Part shown: one piece after another, positions 45,220-53,978 of the stretch | Numbering within the stretch: the first letter of the stretch is position 1 | How the letters are laid out: each line of letters begins with the position of its first letter | Assembly (NCBI RefSeq): GCF_032399705.1 | Contig: NZ_CP135922.1 | Span: forward strand, 5,394,001-5,458,000 | Length of the DNA stretch: 64,000 bases | Source of the DNA: Paenibacillus sp. BIC5C1 | GTDB taxonomy: Bacteria; Bacillota; Bacilli; Paenibacillales; Paenibacillaceae | Direction of reading: 5' to 3' | Position numbers and translations under genes: made by a program | The notes under the pieces: model-generated | Told to the model about the DNA's origin: nothing | What the model saw: the letters and a program-made list of their open reading frames with translations, nothing else | Databases searched by the model: none

Positions 45220-47592
45220 CTAATTTTGGGATGCAGCCTGGATTGCGCCGTGAGCCCAATGACCAACAGATACATCCTTCCACATGGATGTACTGGACAG
45301 ATCAGGTTCGATATGAACCAGACGATTCAGCAATGTAACGGCCTCTGCTCGTGTCACAGCATCGTTTGGACGGAATGCCCCATCTTGCGACACACTCATG
45401 ATGCCTGCTGCCAATACACGCTGAACTGCTTCGCGTGCCCAGTGCTGTGTAAGATCAGCAGCTTCGTTTGGCACAGCCGTTGTTTCTGCAGTTGCTTCCT
45501 GAGTTTTCAAAATCCGTTCAATAATGACAGCCATCTCGGCTCGTGTAATGGAACGCCCTGGCATGAAATCCCCGGCAGCATCGCCACGCATGTAACCTGC
45601 TGCAGTAGCCTTTGTAATCGCTTCGCGTGCCCATTCCGCAACCGGCATATCCCGATATGATCTATTGTGCGCAGCCTCGTCGCTGCCAGACGGCAGTATT
45701 CGAGATAATAAGGCAGCCATTTCAGCACGCTGAACCGCTTGATTCGGTCTGAACGTGCCGTCCGCAAATCCTTGAATGTAGGCTGATGACTGGCCCCCAT
45801 TCATCAAAATAATGGAAAATGTGCTGAACTTGGTGACTTCAAACTCAATTCCTGGTTGATCTGTTCCATTAAACTTAACGATTTTACCCTTAACGAGTTC
45901 CTTTGTCCCATCGCTATGTTCGATAAATACTTGCAGCTTGTCCAGTTCCTTCTGCGTCAGGTTCTTATCTCTGACCGGAAGCACAACCATCACTGGACGA
46001 CTGCTTATATTCGTCTCAATCGTCATTGGACGTCCTACCAAGCGGAAGTCGGCAGGATCTGTTGATGCTTTGATGATTAATGGATCTTTCTGGATACGCT
46101 GTTCCACCGCTTCACGCCCTGCGGCATCCTTAATCGGAACAAGGTGGAAGAATATATCGGAGCCCAGTCCCTTTAAAGAATTCGCCGGAAGTTGAAGGGA
46201 AGCGTTATCCGTTTCAATATACAGATTCATCTTCTCATCTGCCATCAGTGAAGTAGACTTGGCTGGCAGCTTCACATTCAGTTCGGATACCTCGTCCTTC
46301 TCATCCGGAATCATGATCCGGGCAATATTCGAACCGGCCTTCTTCAAGCTCTCAATCGCACGAGAAGTCTGCTCGGCTGTCAGATTCACCACATCCTTTT
46401 TACGTCCATCTGCCCCTGTTGTTCTTTCGATGATCGTTGTAGAAACAACTACATTTGCATTCCGTTCATTGGTCACATTTAGCGTAATCTTCTCGGAAGT
46501 GCTTGCAGACGGTGAGGTTGGCGTCGAACCACCGGATGAACTTCCTGAACCGGACGAACCCGGATTGGATGGTGTTGTTGGCGTTGTTGGCGTTGTTGGT
46601 GTTGTTGGCTCACCAACGACCGTGATATCGCCTGATATTGCCTGTTTATGCATTTCAATTCCATCGGTATCCGTCACCGTGAAGTGTTCTAGTAGCGTCT
46701 CGTTGACGAACTCCACCGGATACTCGCCTGCAACAGCATTGGAGGAAATCGTGAATTCAATTTTGAACAACGTCTGGTAGGTCTCGAACGCCGGGATAGG
46801 ACTCAGTCCTCCATTTTCATCACTCCAGCCCACGATAAGCGATCCTGTCTCATTATTCGCATGATGTCGTATTCCCGGACTGCCTGTAACATCAGTCACC
46901 TGTAAGGCTGCCGGGTTGAACTTCAGACGTACCCCGTAAGAGCCAATCGGTTGAGAAAGCGCCACCGTGTCGACAGTTAGCGTTACCTTGTCACCTGCTT
47001 TTCCTTCTTCTGATCCAATGTAGACAACAACACTCCCCACCGGTTTCACATCGGCCAGCACAGTAACTTGCCCATTTTCCCCAGTCACCTGAAACGGATC
47101 AAATTCCTCTACCAGTGCGCCCGCATGAAGAGCTACTGAACTTTGACCGATAGCCGCACTCTCCTTAATTTTAAAATGAAGGGAATACAGCGCCGTGGAT
47201 TCCTGAATGAAATTTTGCGTCGTCATTATCACTGATATATATCCTGGAGCAGACGTATCTTCAGTTAGGCTGACTCCCTGATAATTCTCATAAGCTTGGC
47301 GGTTTACAACCTTGTCCCCTTCAACGAGTTCAAGCACAGCCGAATCATAGGCAAAGGACAATTCAGAGTGATAAAAAGAAAATTCTGAGCCTTTTGAATC
47401 ATAGGATACAGGCACTTCGACGATGTCTCCTGGTTTACCAGATACTTCTCCGATATGAATTACAGGATCTACACTGGCATGTGCTTGAGGAAGCCACGAA
47501 AAGCTCATGGAAACCAAGAGCAGCACAGCCAGAAGCGCCTTCATGAATCGTTTGGATTTTACAGAAATGAAATGTCCCTTATTGTTTGGCAA
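45220..47592 (-). CDS. SLH-anchored protein with two cohesin-like domains
   Basis: About 790 residues. TTG at 47592 is preferred (GGGAG 8 nt upstream); a GTG at 47601 overlaps the site. Signal peptide FMKALLAVLLLVSMSFS...AHA. Cohesin-like domain 1 at about 35-180 (VIHIGEVSGKPGDIVEVPVS; ELSFAYDSAVLEL) and domain 2 at about 185-330 (VYIGSEEGKAGDKVTLTV; VRLKFNPAALQV). Both show the G-K-x-G-D start and (S/K)F-x-(Y/N)-x2-(A/V)LE/Q core of type I/II cohesins. A TTPTTPTTP/GSGS linker leads to a pre-SLH domain and three SLH domains with (T/R)RAE motifs. It would display dockerin partners on the cell wall; the gene just upstream encodes a dockerin. Confidence 0.88.
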   Translation of the reverse strand: MPNNKGHFISVKSKRFMKALLAVLLLVSMSFSWLPQAHASVDPVIHIGEVSGKPGDIVEVPVSYDSKGSEFSFYHSELSFAYDSAVLELVEGDKVVNRQAYENYQGVSLTEDTSAPGYISVIMTTQNFIQESTALYSLHFKIKESAAIGQSSVALHAGALVEEFDPFQVTGENGQVTVLADVKPVGSVVVYIGSEEGKAGDKVTLTVDTVALSQPIGSYGVRLKFNPAALQVTDVTGSPGIRHHANNETGSLIVGWSDENGGLSPIPAFETYQTLFKIEFTISSNAVAGEYPVEFVNETLLEHFTVTDTDGIEMHKQAISGDITVVGEPTTPTTPTTPTTPSNPGSSGSGSSSGGSTPTSPSASTSEKITLNVTNERNANVVVSTTIIERTTGADGRKKDVVNLTAEQTSRAIESLKKAGSNIARIMIPDEKDEVSELNVKLPAKSTSLMADEKMNLYIETDNASLQLPANSLKGLGSDIFFHLVPIKDAAGREAVEQRIQKDPLIIKASTDPADFRLVGRPMTIETNISSRPVMVVLPVRDKNLTQKELDKLQVFIEHSDGTKELVKGKIVKFNGTDQPGIEFEVTKFSTFSIILMNGGQSSAYIQGFADGTFRPNQAVQRAEMAALLSRILPSGSDEAAHNRSYRDMPVAEWAREAITKATAAGYMRGDAAGDFMPGRSITRAEMAVIIERILKTQEATAETTAVPNEAADLTQHWAREAVQRVLAAGIMSVSQDGAFRPNDAVTRAEAVTLLNRLVHIEPDLSSTSMWKDVSVGHWAHGAIQAASQN

Positions 47593-47607
47593 GATAGTCA
47601 CTCCCTT

Positions 47608-49107
47608 CTAATTATATGAATTAATCCCCAAGTAAACGCCCATAATCAGGGCTGAATCTTCGGCATCCAGTACACCATCATCATTCATGTCCAACGCTTC
47701 AATCTGACTCGGTGTTAACGTGATTAAACCTTTGATATATTTATTCACCAATAAGGCATCGGCAGGTGTAATCACACCGTCTCCATTCGCATCCCCTTTA
47801 ATACGCAGCATGATCGTTACCTCCACGCTATCCGAAAACACAGCTCCATTCTTGGCCTGCCAGCCGAACGTTGTCTTGATCCCTGTAAAAGCCGAAGAAG
47901 GAACGAAGGCCAATGTGTTCAACTCTGCGACAGGAACCACCTGATTCTTCACAACGTCTGTACCATTCAGTTGTAATTTACCGCTGTCAGGCAGGGAGGC
48001 GATGCGAATATCCGTCATAGACCGGTTCTCTGGGTCGGCATAGTTACTGGTAAAATCCGTAGATGTAAAGGATACCGGGAGCCCCTGTTTTACCGTTTTG
48101 TTAAACGTGCCTACAACAGGTTTGGGGGTGATATCCAGCGTTAGTCCCAAGATACGGGCAGAGCTGCCATCTGCACTGAATACAACGATTCGGTCTCTCG
48201 CCGTATCAGCCATATACAATTCGCCTTCCGGTCCGAAGACAATCTGATTAGTGAGGTCAATCGGATATGTCTCGTTTCCACTCGCCCACGTACTCAGGAC
48301 AGGACGTTCAGGAGATACAAAGCCCTCGTAGCCACTCTGCATGATCTGGTTCTCGCTCACAACGTATACACGTTTGTTTACTGGATCCAGTGTCAAGTCT
48401 CCGAGTTTATCTGTTGAATTCAGTATACTTGTTACGGGGTAAAGCATCGCTCCCTGCCCATTGGTATACCATACCTGATCTCCAGTTCCCTGGGTTGCGC
48501 CAGAGTATTCTGAGAATGCGCCACTCAAACCTCCCCATCCTTCGTGTCCCAAAGCGAAGTTGGCCAATGTGCCATATCTCGCTGGAGCATTATTCATTTC
48601 TCTATACACGTTGAAGAAAACGTACAGTCTTTCATAATCGCCCTGCTTATATCGAATTAAGTTTCGAATGTAAGGCTGCTTATCCTCATCTGGATGCGGA
48701 TACAACGAAAATTTACGCATAACGTCTATAGGCTGTCCGTTCACAGTACCATCCTGATTAAAAATATGTACTTTTGCGGCTGCTCCGGATTCAGCAGCGT
48801 AGATCAGCCCATCGTTCCCCATCGTAACCGCCGTCACCTGGTTGACCTCTATCGTCGATAGTACCTTGCCTTCCGGTGTAGACCGAATAACCCGATTGTT
48901 TCCAGTGTCTGCAATCAGCAACTCTGTTTCACCATTAGCCGTCTTATAGAACTCGATATCTGTAGGTCTGTTTAATGAAACGGGCTCTGTTGCAGCCAGA
49001 GCCGATGAAGCTGGAAAACCCACGCTTGTGAGTAATGTAATGACAAGAGCAAGCATACTCCATCGTGTTCTTTTGACTCTCGCACCCTTTTTAGTGTGTA
49101 AACTCAA
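47608..49107 (-). CDS. Exported beta-propeller protein with C-terminal dockerin
   Basis: 499 residues. TTG start at 49107 with AAGGAGGAGACC. Signal peptide ...ITLLTSVGFPASSALA. NHL/SMP-30-like six-bladed propeller at about 45-320 (TDIEFYKTANGETELLIADTG, LIYAAESG, EGELYMADTARDRIVVF), then an Ig-like domain with LPVSFTSTDFTSNYADPENR. The last 63 residues are a complete dockerin: DANGDGVITPADALLVNKYI and DMNDDGVLDAEDSALIMGVYL, the two Ca-binding F-hand loops with D-x-N-x-D-G pattern. The downstream gene, 15 bp away, encodes two cohesin-like domains on an SLH anchor. Confidence 0.9.
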   Translation of the reverse strand: MSLHTKKGARVKRTRWSMLALVITLLTSVGFPASSALAATEPVSLNRPTDIEFYKTANGETELLIADTGNNRVIRSTPEGKVLSTIEVNQVTAVTMGNDGLIYAAESGAAAKVHIFNQDGTVNGQPIDVMRKFSLYPHPDEDKQPYIRNLIRYKQGDYERLYVFFNVYREMNNAPARYGTLANFALGHEGWGGLSGAFSEYSGATQGTGDQVWYTNGQGAMLYPVTSILNSTDKLGDLTLDPVNKRVYVVSENQIMQSGYEGFVSPERPVLSTWASGNETYPIDLTNQIVFGPEGELYMADTARDRIVVFSADGSSARILGLTLDITPKPVVGTFNKTVKQGLPVSFTSTDFTSNYADPENRSMTDIRIASLPDSGKLQLNGTDVVKNQVVPVAELNTLAFVPSSAFTGIKTTFGWQAKNGAVFSDSVEVTIMLRIKGDANGDGVITPADALLVNKYIKGLITLTPSQIEALDMNDDGVLDAEDSALIMGVYLGINSYN

Positions 49108-49145
49108 ATGGTCTCCTCCTTAGGTTTCTGATAACGTTCTGTACC

Positions 49146-49188
49146 AATATAGCAAGCAGTTCTTAACAATCACTGAACACCTAAGAAC
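49146..49188 (-). promoter_or_regulatory. Candidate promoter and inverted repeat before the dockerin gene
   Basis: GTTCTTA and TAAGAAC (49159-49165 and 49182-49188) form a 7-bp inverted repeat with a 16-bp spacer. TATATT lies just downstream on the minus strand (49146-49151). The repeat would overlap the -35 region, so it may be an operator. No clear -35 was found. Confidence 0.35.
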
Positions 49189-49221
49189 CAACAGAGTAGG
49201 GTGCAAAAGACCTTTTTCCTC

Positions 49222-49260
49222 AAAAAAAACGAAGGAATTAACGGATACACCCGTTAATCC
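49222..49260 (-). terminator. Terminator of the aldo/keto reductase gene
   Basis: GGATTAACGG and CCGTTAATTCC stem with an eight-T run on the minus strand, about 60 bp after the stop codon. Confidence 0.85.
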
Positions 49261-49319
49261 CTATCGCAATTGTTTCATTCATATAAAATTAGATATGCCA
49301 ATGCAACGGATCCTTCGTT

Positions 49320-50189
49320 CTACCGAATAAAAAGTTTCATCAATGTATTAAAAATCGGATTCACAATATAACCTGTCGGATGGATAGAATACCTCTTACC
49401 CGAGTTCAGACGGCTGATCTTCTCCATTTCCTCAGCGGACAGCTCAAAATCAAAGATTTCACTATTCTCTCTGATCCGCTTTGGATTGGATGATTTGGGA
49501 ATCAGAATAACACCTCGTTCCAGATGCCAACGCAAAATCACTTGAGCCACCGTCTTATGGTGATGATCAGCGATTTCCTTCAATATGGGATGCTGCAATA
49601 ACACTTTATTCCCCTGTCCCAACGGACCCCATGCCTCATGTAAAATCTGATGTTTGTCCATATAGGCTCGTAGTTCGTTCTGAGGAAATTCCGGGTGCGT
49701 CTCGATCTGGTTGATCATCGGCAAGATTTTCGCGTGCTTCCTTAATTCTTCCAGATGCTGAATCTCAAAGTTCGCGACCCCAATGACTTTGATCCTGCCT
49801 TCCTCGTATAATTCCTCCATGGCTTTCCACGATTCGATATACTTTGGCGAGGCAAAATGGATTAAATACATGTCGAGGTAGTCGACCCCCAGCTTGTTTA
49901 TCGTTTTCTGGAAAGCTTTTTTGGTCGCTTCATAACCATGATCCGTATTCCAGACTTTCGACGTGATGAAAAATTGCTCGCGCGGAATCTGACTATGCCG
50001 GATCTCTGCTCCCAGCGCTTTCTCATTTCCATAGATTCTGGCAGTATCAAAATGCCGGTACCCGACTTGAATGGCCTCACGAGTCGCTGTTGTAAATTCT
50101 GCTTCTTTCGTTATTTTGTAAACCCCAAAACCCAGTTGGGGAATGGGAACCCCGTTATTGGCTTCAATCACTTTGGTATGCAAATTCAT
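49320..50189 (-). CDS. Aldo/keto reductase
   Basis: 289 residues from the ATG at 50189 (GAGAGGAG upstream). NADPH-dependent (beta/alpha)8 reductase with the family tetrad: aspartate in GYRHFDTARIYGNEKALG (D and Y), lysine in FFITSKVWN and histidine in DYLDMYLIHFASP. The C-terminal IPKSSNPKRIRENSEIFDFEL is the usual coenzyme-phosphate binding motif. Looks like a methylglyoxal/diketo-acid-type AKR. It is the second gene of a pair with an Rrf2-type regulator; both have AT-rich boxes in front. Confidence 0.93.
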   Translation of the reverse strand: MNLHTKVIEANNGVPIPQLGFGVYKITKEAEFTTATREAIQVGYRHFDTARIYGNEKALGAEIRHSQIPREQFFITSKVWNTDHGYEATKKAFQKTINKLGVDYLDMYLIHFASPKYIESWKAMEELYEEGRIKVIGVANFEIQHLEELRKHAKILPMINQIETHPEFPQNELRAYMDKHQILHEAWGPLGQGNKVLLQHPILKEIADHHHKTVAQVILRWHLERGVILIPKSSNPKRIRENSEIFDFELSAEEMEKISRLNSGKRYSIHPTGYIVNPIFNTLMKLFIR

Positions 50190-50221
50190 TTTAACTACTC
50201 CTCTCAAAACGGAATATACTT

Positions 50222-50236
50222 GATATATATTATATC
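50222..50236. promoter_or_regulatory. AT-rich palindromic site before the reductase gene
   Basis: GATATATATTATATC, nearly self-complementary; a related sequence (AAATATACTATATATC, 50715-50730) lies in front of the Rrf2 regulator gene. The two could be binding sites of that regulator. Many AT-rich regions look alike, so this is weak. Confidence 0.35.
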
Positions 50237-50258
50237 TAGTTAAAGCCAAAAAAAGAGG

Positions 50259-50699
50259 TTAACCCTTTTTTTCTTCATGAAGCAGATCGGTTAACCGTAT
50301 GTCTTTTAAATAATTCTGCATGGCGATCTCCGCACCTTCAAGATGATGAATGACCTTTTGTTTCACGTCATCCACGTCCTGTCCCTGGAGTGTTACATCG
50401 GTATGAATTTTAAACAAGTCTTTGCCAGGTTCAACCGCCAGGAATACGTCCAACATCGTGATTTCCGATAACGGCTGAGCAAGCAATATGCCGCCTTTCG
50501 CCCCTTCTTTGGCCATTGTCAGTTTGGCGTTATTCAGGTTGCGAATGACTTTTACCGTCGTAGGAACCGGAATATTTAGCTGCTCCGATATCACTTTGGT
50601 CGATAGATAGTTAAGACAGTTCTTCTCGGTGTACGTGTGAACGTAGAGCAGAATGGAGATTCCCTGTGATAAGGCTGTAGAGTATGCCATTGCATTCAT
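50259..50699 (-). CDS. Rrf2-family transcriptional regulator
   Basis: 146 residues. Rrf2 winged HTH (STALSQGISILLYVHTY, YLSTKVISEQLNIPVPTTVK, NAKLTMAKEGAKGGILLAQP) followed by a dimerisation helix. It lacks the three-cysteine cluster ligand motif of IscR/NsrR between helix 5 and 6, so it probably does not carry an Fe-S cluster (YwnA/YwgB-like or CymR-like subtypes also lack it). It stands 69 bp before the aldo/keto reductase and presumably regulates it, for example in response to electrophiles; that is inferred. Confidence 0.9.
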   Translation of the reverse strand: MNAMAYSTALSQGISILLYVHTYTEKNCLNYLSTKVISEQLNIPVPTTVKVIRNLNNAKLTMAKEGAKGGILLAQPLSEITMLDVFLAVEPGKDLFKIHTDVTLQGQDVDDVKQKVIHHLEGAEIAMQNYLKDIRLTDLLHEEKKG

Positions 50700-51021
50700 C
50701 CTAACTTTTTTTCTAAATATACTATATATCTTTTATGTTTAGTTAGCAACTACAACACAATCTCCAAAGCAAGGTCAAGATACATTCGGTTGACTGTTCC
50801 CTTCCAGTGTAATACAATGCCAATTTTAAATGTATATCATGTTCATCTGCACATCATCCTGAACTTAAGAAAGGAGCTGATGGGATGGTTCGAATCGATG
50901 CATCCGGCTCTGGGCAGAGCCCTCTTTCCATATTTGCCTGGAGCCTTTTCTAACAGCATTGAAGGTAAGAGCTTTGCCCCTCTATATATCCATTACGTTA
51001 TATAGATAGGAGCAAAATCAG
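50700..51021. other. Regulatory gap, no convincing gene
   Basis: About 320 bp between divergent Rrf2 and CD3324-type genes. It contains the AT-rich site at 50715-50730 and a small GGCTCT/AGAGCC hairpin near 50910. A TTG-started frame of 71 codons on the plus strand lacks a ribosome binding site and homology. Confidence 0.5.
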
Positions 51022-51297
51022 ATGAAATACAAAAATGCAGACTATGTACTACCACCAGAACTGGTGCAGCGCATTCAACAATATATTCAGGGAACCTATT
51101 TGTATATCCCGGTCCAGGAAGAATATAAGAAACCATGGGGAGCATGTTCCGGTTCGAGAGCCATGTTGCAAAAACGCAATAAGGCGATTGCTGAGGCTCA
51201 TCATTCCGGAATTTCTGTTCGTCTTCTGGCACAGCAGTACTACCTGACAGAGCGCAGTATTCGCCGTATCCTTCTCCAGCATAAACACGGACAATAA
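51022..51297 (+). CDS. CD3324-family HTH protein
   Basis: 91 residues with an N-terminal signature KYKNADYVLPPELVQRIQQY and QGTYLYIPVQE of the CD3324 family. The C-terminal half is a Mor/HTH-like helix-turn-helix (NKAIAEAHHSGISVRLLAQ, YLTERSIRRIL). Start with TAGGAGC. Proteins of this type occur often as single small genes in Firmicutes and are of unknown function; they are thought to be DNA-binding. It is followed by an MBL-fold gene in the same direction, 90 bp away. Confidence 0.8.
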   Translation: MKYKNADYVLPPELVQRIQQYIQGTYLYIPVQEEYKKPWGACSGSRAMLQKRNKAIAEAHHSGISVRLLAQQYYLTERSIRRILLQHKHGQ

Positions 51298-51387
51298 TAA
51301 TGTTGTATCATGTATGTCCTTGCTCGTTGTTAAGAGCATACGGTAATCTGTTCCTGAAGGATTCAAATCAGGAGGTGCCTTTACTTC

Positions 51388-52131
51388 ATGAGTTTTTACG
51401 TTACACCACTAAGTATCGAATTTGAATACAACGGGATACCACAGGTTATTTCACCTGCCCTGATTGGTGATCAACGGCATGCCTTTCTGGTAGATTGCGG
51501 TTACGCCGGCTTCATTCCACATATTGAAAAAGCATTGAATAGACATGAGTTGTCGTTGTCCAATCTAACTGGCCTCATCATTACCCATCATGATCTGGAT
51601 CATGTAGGCTCTCTCGCAGAGATCAAGCGAACCCATCCCGATATCCGGATTATCGCGCATGAACAGGAAGCTCCATATATTGATGGCACGAGAACCTCAT
51701 TGCGGCTGGAGCAAGCGCTAGCGACACTTAGCCTTTTGCCTGAAAAAGCACAGCCCGCAGCGAAGGAATTCATCTGTACGTTGGAAATGATTGAACCAAG
51801 TCCGGTTGATCAGACGGTTCATGATCATGAACTACTGCCATGGTGTGAAGGTATGGAGATTATACACACACCTGGTCATACACCAGGGCACATTTCCATT
51901 TCCCTTCCCTCAAGTCGTACCCTGATAGCTGGTGATGCTGTGGTCATTGAGAACAATGGGGAGCTCGGAATCGCCAATCCCCAGCATACACTGGACATGA
52001 AGGAAGCGGTTCGCTCTGTACAACGCTTGCTTGGATATGAGATCGATAAGCTCATTTGCTACCATGGGGGGCATTATCAAGGGGATGTTCGACGTGCGCT
52101 TCAGCGACTACTTCAATCCTATGCCCCGTGA
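51388..52131 (+). CDS. MBL-fold metallo-hydrolase
   Basis: 247 residues with the dinuclear zinc motif THHDLDHVGS (HxHxDH, here H-H-D-x-D-H) at about 68-77, GHTPGHISISLP, LIAGDAVV and CYHGGHYQGD as the remaining ligand histidines and aspartate. A glyoxalase-II/thiol hydrolase-like or quorum-quenching-lactonase-like use is possible; the fold alone does not decide. ATG 51388 with AGGAGGT. A terminator follows at once, so it forms a short unit. Confidence 0.9.
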   Translation: MSFYVTPLSIEFEYNGIPQVISPALIGDQRHAFLVDCGYAGFIPHIEKALNRHELSLSNLTGLIITHHDLDHVGSLAEIKRTHPDIRIIAHEQEAPYIDGTRTSLRLEQALATLSLLPEKAQPAAKEFICTLEMIEPSPVDQTVHDHELLPWCEGMEIIHTPGHTPGHISISLPSSRTLIAGDAVVIENNGELGIANPQHTLDMKEAVRSVQRLLGYEIDKLICYHGGHYQGDVRRALQRLLQSYAP

Positions 52132-52139
52132 AACACCAA

Positions 52140-52170
52140 TGGCCCATACCTGATGTATGGGCCATTTTTT
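52140..52170 (+). terminator. Terminator after the MBL-fold gene
   Basis: GGCCCATAC and GTATGGGCC stem with TTTTTT, 10 bp behind the stop codon. Confidence 0.85.
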
Positions 52171-52224
52171 ATGATCGTTATTGCTGTCATACGGACGCAT
52201 GAACTTTGCTGAACTTTACTGAGT

Positions 52225-53103
52225 TTACTCTACCCTCGACTTCATCGCTGCATATTTACTGGGGGTGATACCTACAGCAGCCTTGAAAGACCGACTGAAC
52301 AGATGAATACTCGAAAAGCCAACCTCCTCGGCAATCCGGGTTAAATTATGTGTTCCTTCAATAATTCTTTTCTGGGACTGCTCTATTCTGATATGTGTCA
52401 CATATTTGTGAAGGGTAATCCCCAGCTTGCTTTTGAACAAATGCGATAAATGGTTCGTCGATACACCAACATGTCTGCTGATGGCAGTATTATTTAATTG
52501 AGGGTCGGCGTAGCATTCATGAATATAACGAATCGACTTTTCAATGAATGCCCACCCCTTGGTCATATTCCCCTCTTGGTCGTGATCTTCGGATTGATTT
52601 TTGAAAAAGAGATGTAGCATCTCCAAACATATGGATTTCGTAATTAACGAAGATCCTCCCCGCTGCTCCTGAAACTCCTTATGCATAAGCGCAAATCTCT
52701 TTTTCCATTCGATTCGATCGGCTAGCTGCAAATGAGAGATTGGGCGTATGGAAGCCAGCTTCATTTCCCTATCTTCCAGATCGGGTCTTTCACTATGCGC
52801 TGCACTCGTATTCTTCAATAAACTGCGCTCTTCCTCATAATACAGATCAAAATGAAAAATATACTGAATCAATGGCTGCTGGGAGGTGGACCGAATGATA
52901 TGAGACATGAATGGATGCATCAGCACAATATCGCCTTCTTTGACCTGGTATTTCACACCACTCAAGAAGAACTCCGCTTCCCCTTGTTCGATGTATGTAT
53001 ACACATGATCGTGGTCTATCCATTCCCCTGCCAAAGAAAATGATTCCGTCACTCTTGCCGCTCTTACGAATGGCGAAATGCTATTCATCCATGGCTCATA
53101 CAC
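52225..53103 (-). CDS. AraC-family regulator with cupin domain
   Basis: 292 residues from the GTG at 53103, with GGGAGG 7 nt upstream (a longer frame gives 9 more residues over that site). N-terminal AraC-type cupin binding pocket (DHDHVYTYIEQGEAEFFLSG, KEGDIVLMHPFMSHII), then two HTH motifs at the end: NNTAISRHVGVSTNHLSHLF and LTRIAEEVGFSSIHLFSRSF, finishing in GITPSKYAAMK. It is transcribed behind the isomerase and dehydrogenase genes and is likely their local activator responding to a sugar or polyol. Confidence 0.92.
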   Translation of the reverse strand: MYEPWMNSISPFVRAARVTESFSLAGEWIDHDHVYTYIEQGEAEFFLSGVKYQVKEGDIVLMHPFMSHIIRSTSQQPLIQYIFHFDLYYEEERSLLKNTSAAHSERPDLEDREMKLASIRPISHLQLADRIEWKKRFALMHKEFQEQRGGSSLITKSICLEMLHLFFKNQSEDHDQEGNMTKGWAFIEKSIRYIHECYADPQLNNTAISRHVGVSTNHLSHLFKSKLGITLHKYVTHIRIEQSQKRIIEGTHNLTRIAEEVGFSSIHLFSRSFKAAVGITPSKYAAMKSRVE

Positions 53104-53138
53104 ATGTATTCCTCCCAACTGCCTTCTCACTGATCCGG

Positions 53139-53966
53139 TTATATTGTCGCAAACACTTTATCGAAGCCTGCTTTGGACTTGGCAAACAATTCACTTGAAT
53201 CGACGGTTGGCGTTGGTGCCAGCACCTCTTGAGATACGACGCCATTGTATCCAATCGCCTTCAGGTTCTTCAAGAACCCCTGCAAATCGATTACTCCCTC
53301 GCCAGGGTATAAACGCTCATGATCCAGCAATTCTTCAATGGGCAGATCATAAGCATCATTGATATGAACATGGACAATCTGTTCCTTCTTAAGATCCAAC
53401 ACCTCTTCGATCTTTAATCCATTCGTATGCCAATGATAGGAATCCACCAATAAACCAACATTCGGAGCATGAATTGTTTCGATCCAGTCAAGCGTATCCT
53501 CCACACTCCAAATAAATGGATTCTTCCATTGAGTGCGCAGATGATGGCAACCCACAAACTCCAGGCCCAGTCGAATGCCATAGGCGTCCAGAATATCTGC
53601 ACACAATCTCAATCGTTTGGTAGCTGCCGCCATAAATGATGCTGCTGGCTGATCTGTGGAAGGTAAAATATAGGTGCAACAGCTGTAACAGTTCAATGCA
53701 GCAGAGGCTTCTGCCATTTGAACCAGCGATTGAAGTCCATCACGAAACTGTTCATCTGTGGTTCTCCAGTCTACGGTCAGATCGGATGAACCGATGATCA
53801 CCTGATTGCTCTCCAACAGATGTATAGCCTTTTCCTTGCCAACCTCTTCAATCAATGAGAGCGGATTCAAATCTACAGACTGAAATCCGTATGTTGCAGC
53901 GTTTGTAATATATTGTTCATTGGACTCGATGTTCCCTAAGCCTGCTCTTGTTAACCCTCTAATCAT
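53139..53966 (-). CDS. Sugar phosphate isomerase/epimerase family (TIM barrel)
   Basis: 275-residue xylose-isomerase-like TIM barrel (AP endonuclease 2 family). Metal ligands seen: glutamate in RLGLEFVGCHH, aspartate/histidine in GLLVDSYHWHTNG, HVHINDAYDL and glutamate in VVSQEVLAPTP. These enzymes isomerise or epimerise sugars, inosose or hydroxypyruvate-type compounds. Start ATG with AGGAGGAG. The 12-bp gap to the dehydrogenase gene in front and the AraC gene behind make a three-gene catabolic unit. Confidence 0.9.
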   Translation of the reverse strand: MIRGLTRAGLGNIESNEQYITNAATYGFQSVDLNPLSLIEEVGKEKAIHLLESNQVIIGSSDLTVDWRTTDEQFRDGLQSLVQMAEASAALNCYSCCTYILPSTDQPAASFMAAATKRLRLCADILDAYGIRLGLEFVGCHHLRTQWKNPFIWSVEDTLDWIETIHAPNVGLLVDSYHWHTNGLKIEEVLDLKKEQIVHVHINDAYDLPIEELLDHERLYPGEGVIDLQGFLKNLKAIGYNGVVSQEVLAPTPTVDSSELFAKSKAGFDKVFATI

Positions 53967-53978
53967 CCCAATCTCCTC

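Noticed and set aside
50790..51005. Plus-strand 71-codon frame before the CD3324-type gene
   Set aside because: TTG start without ribosome binding site and no recognisable protein.
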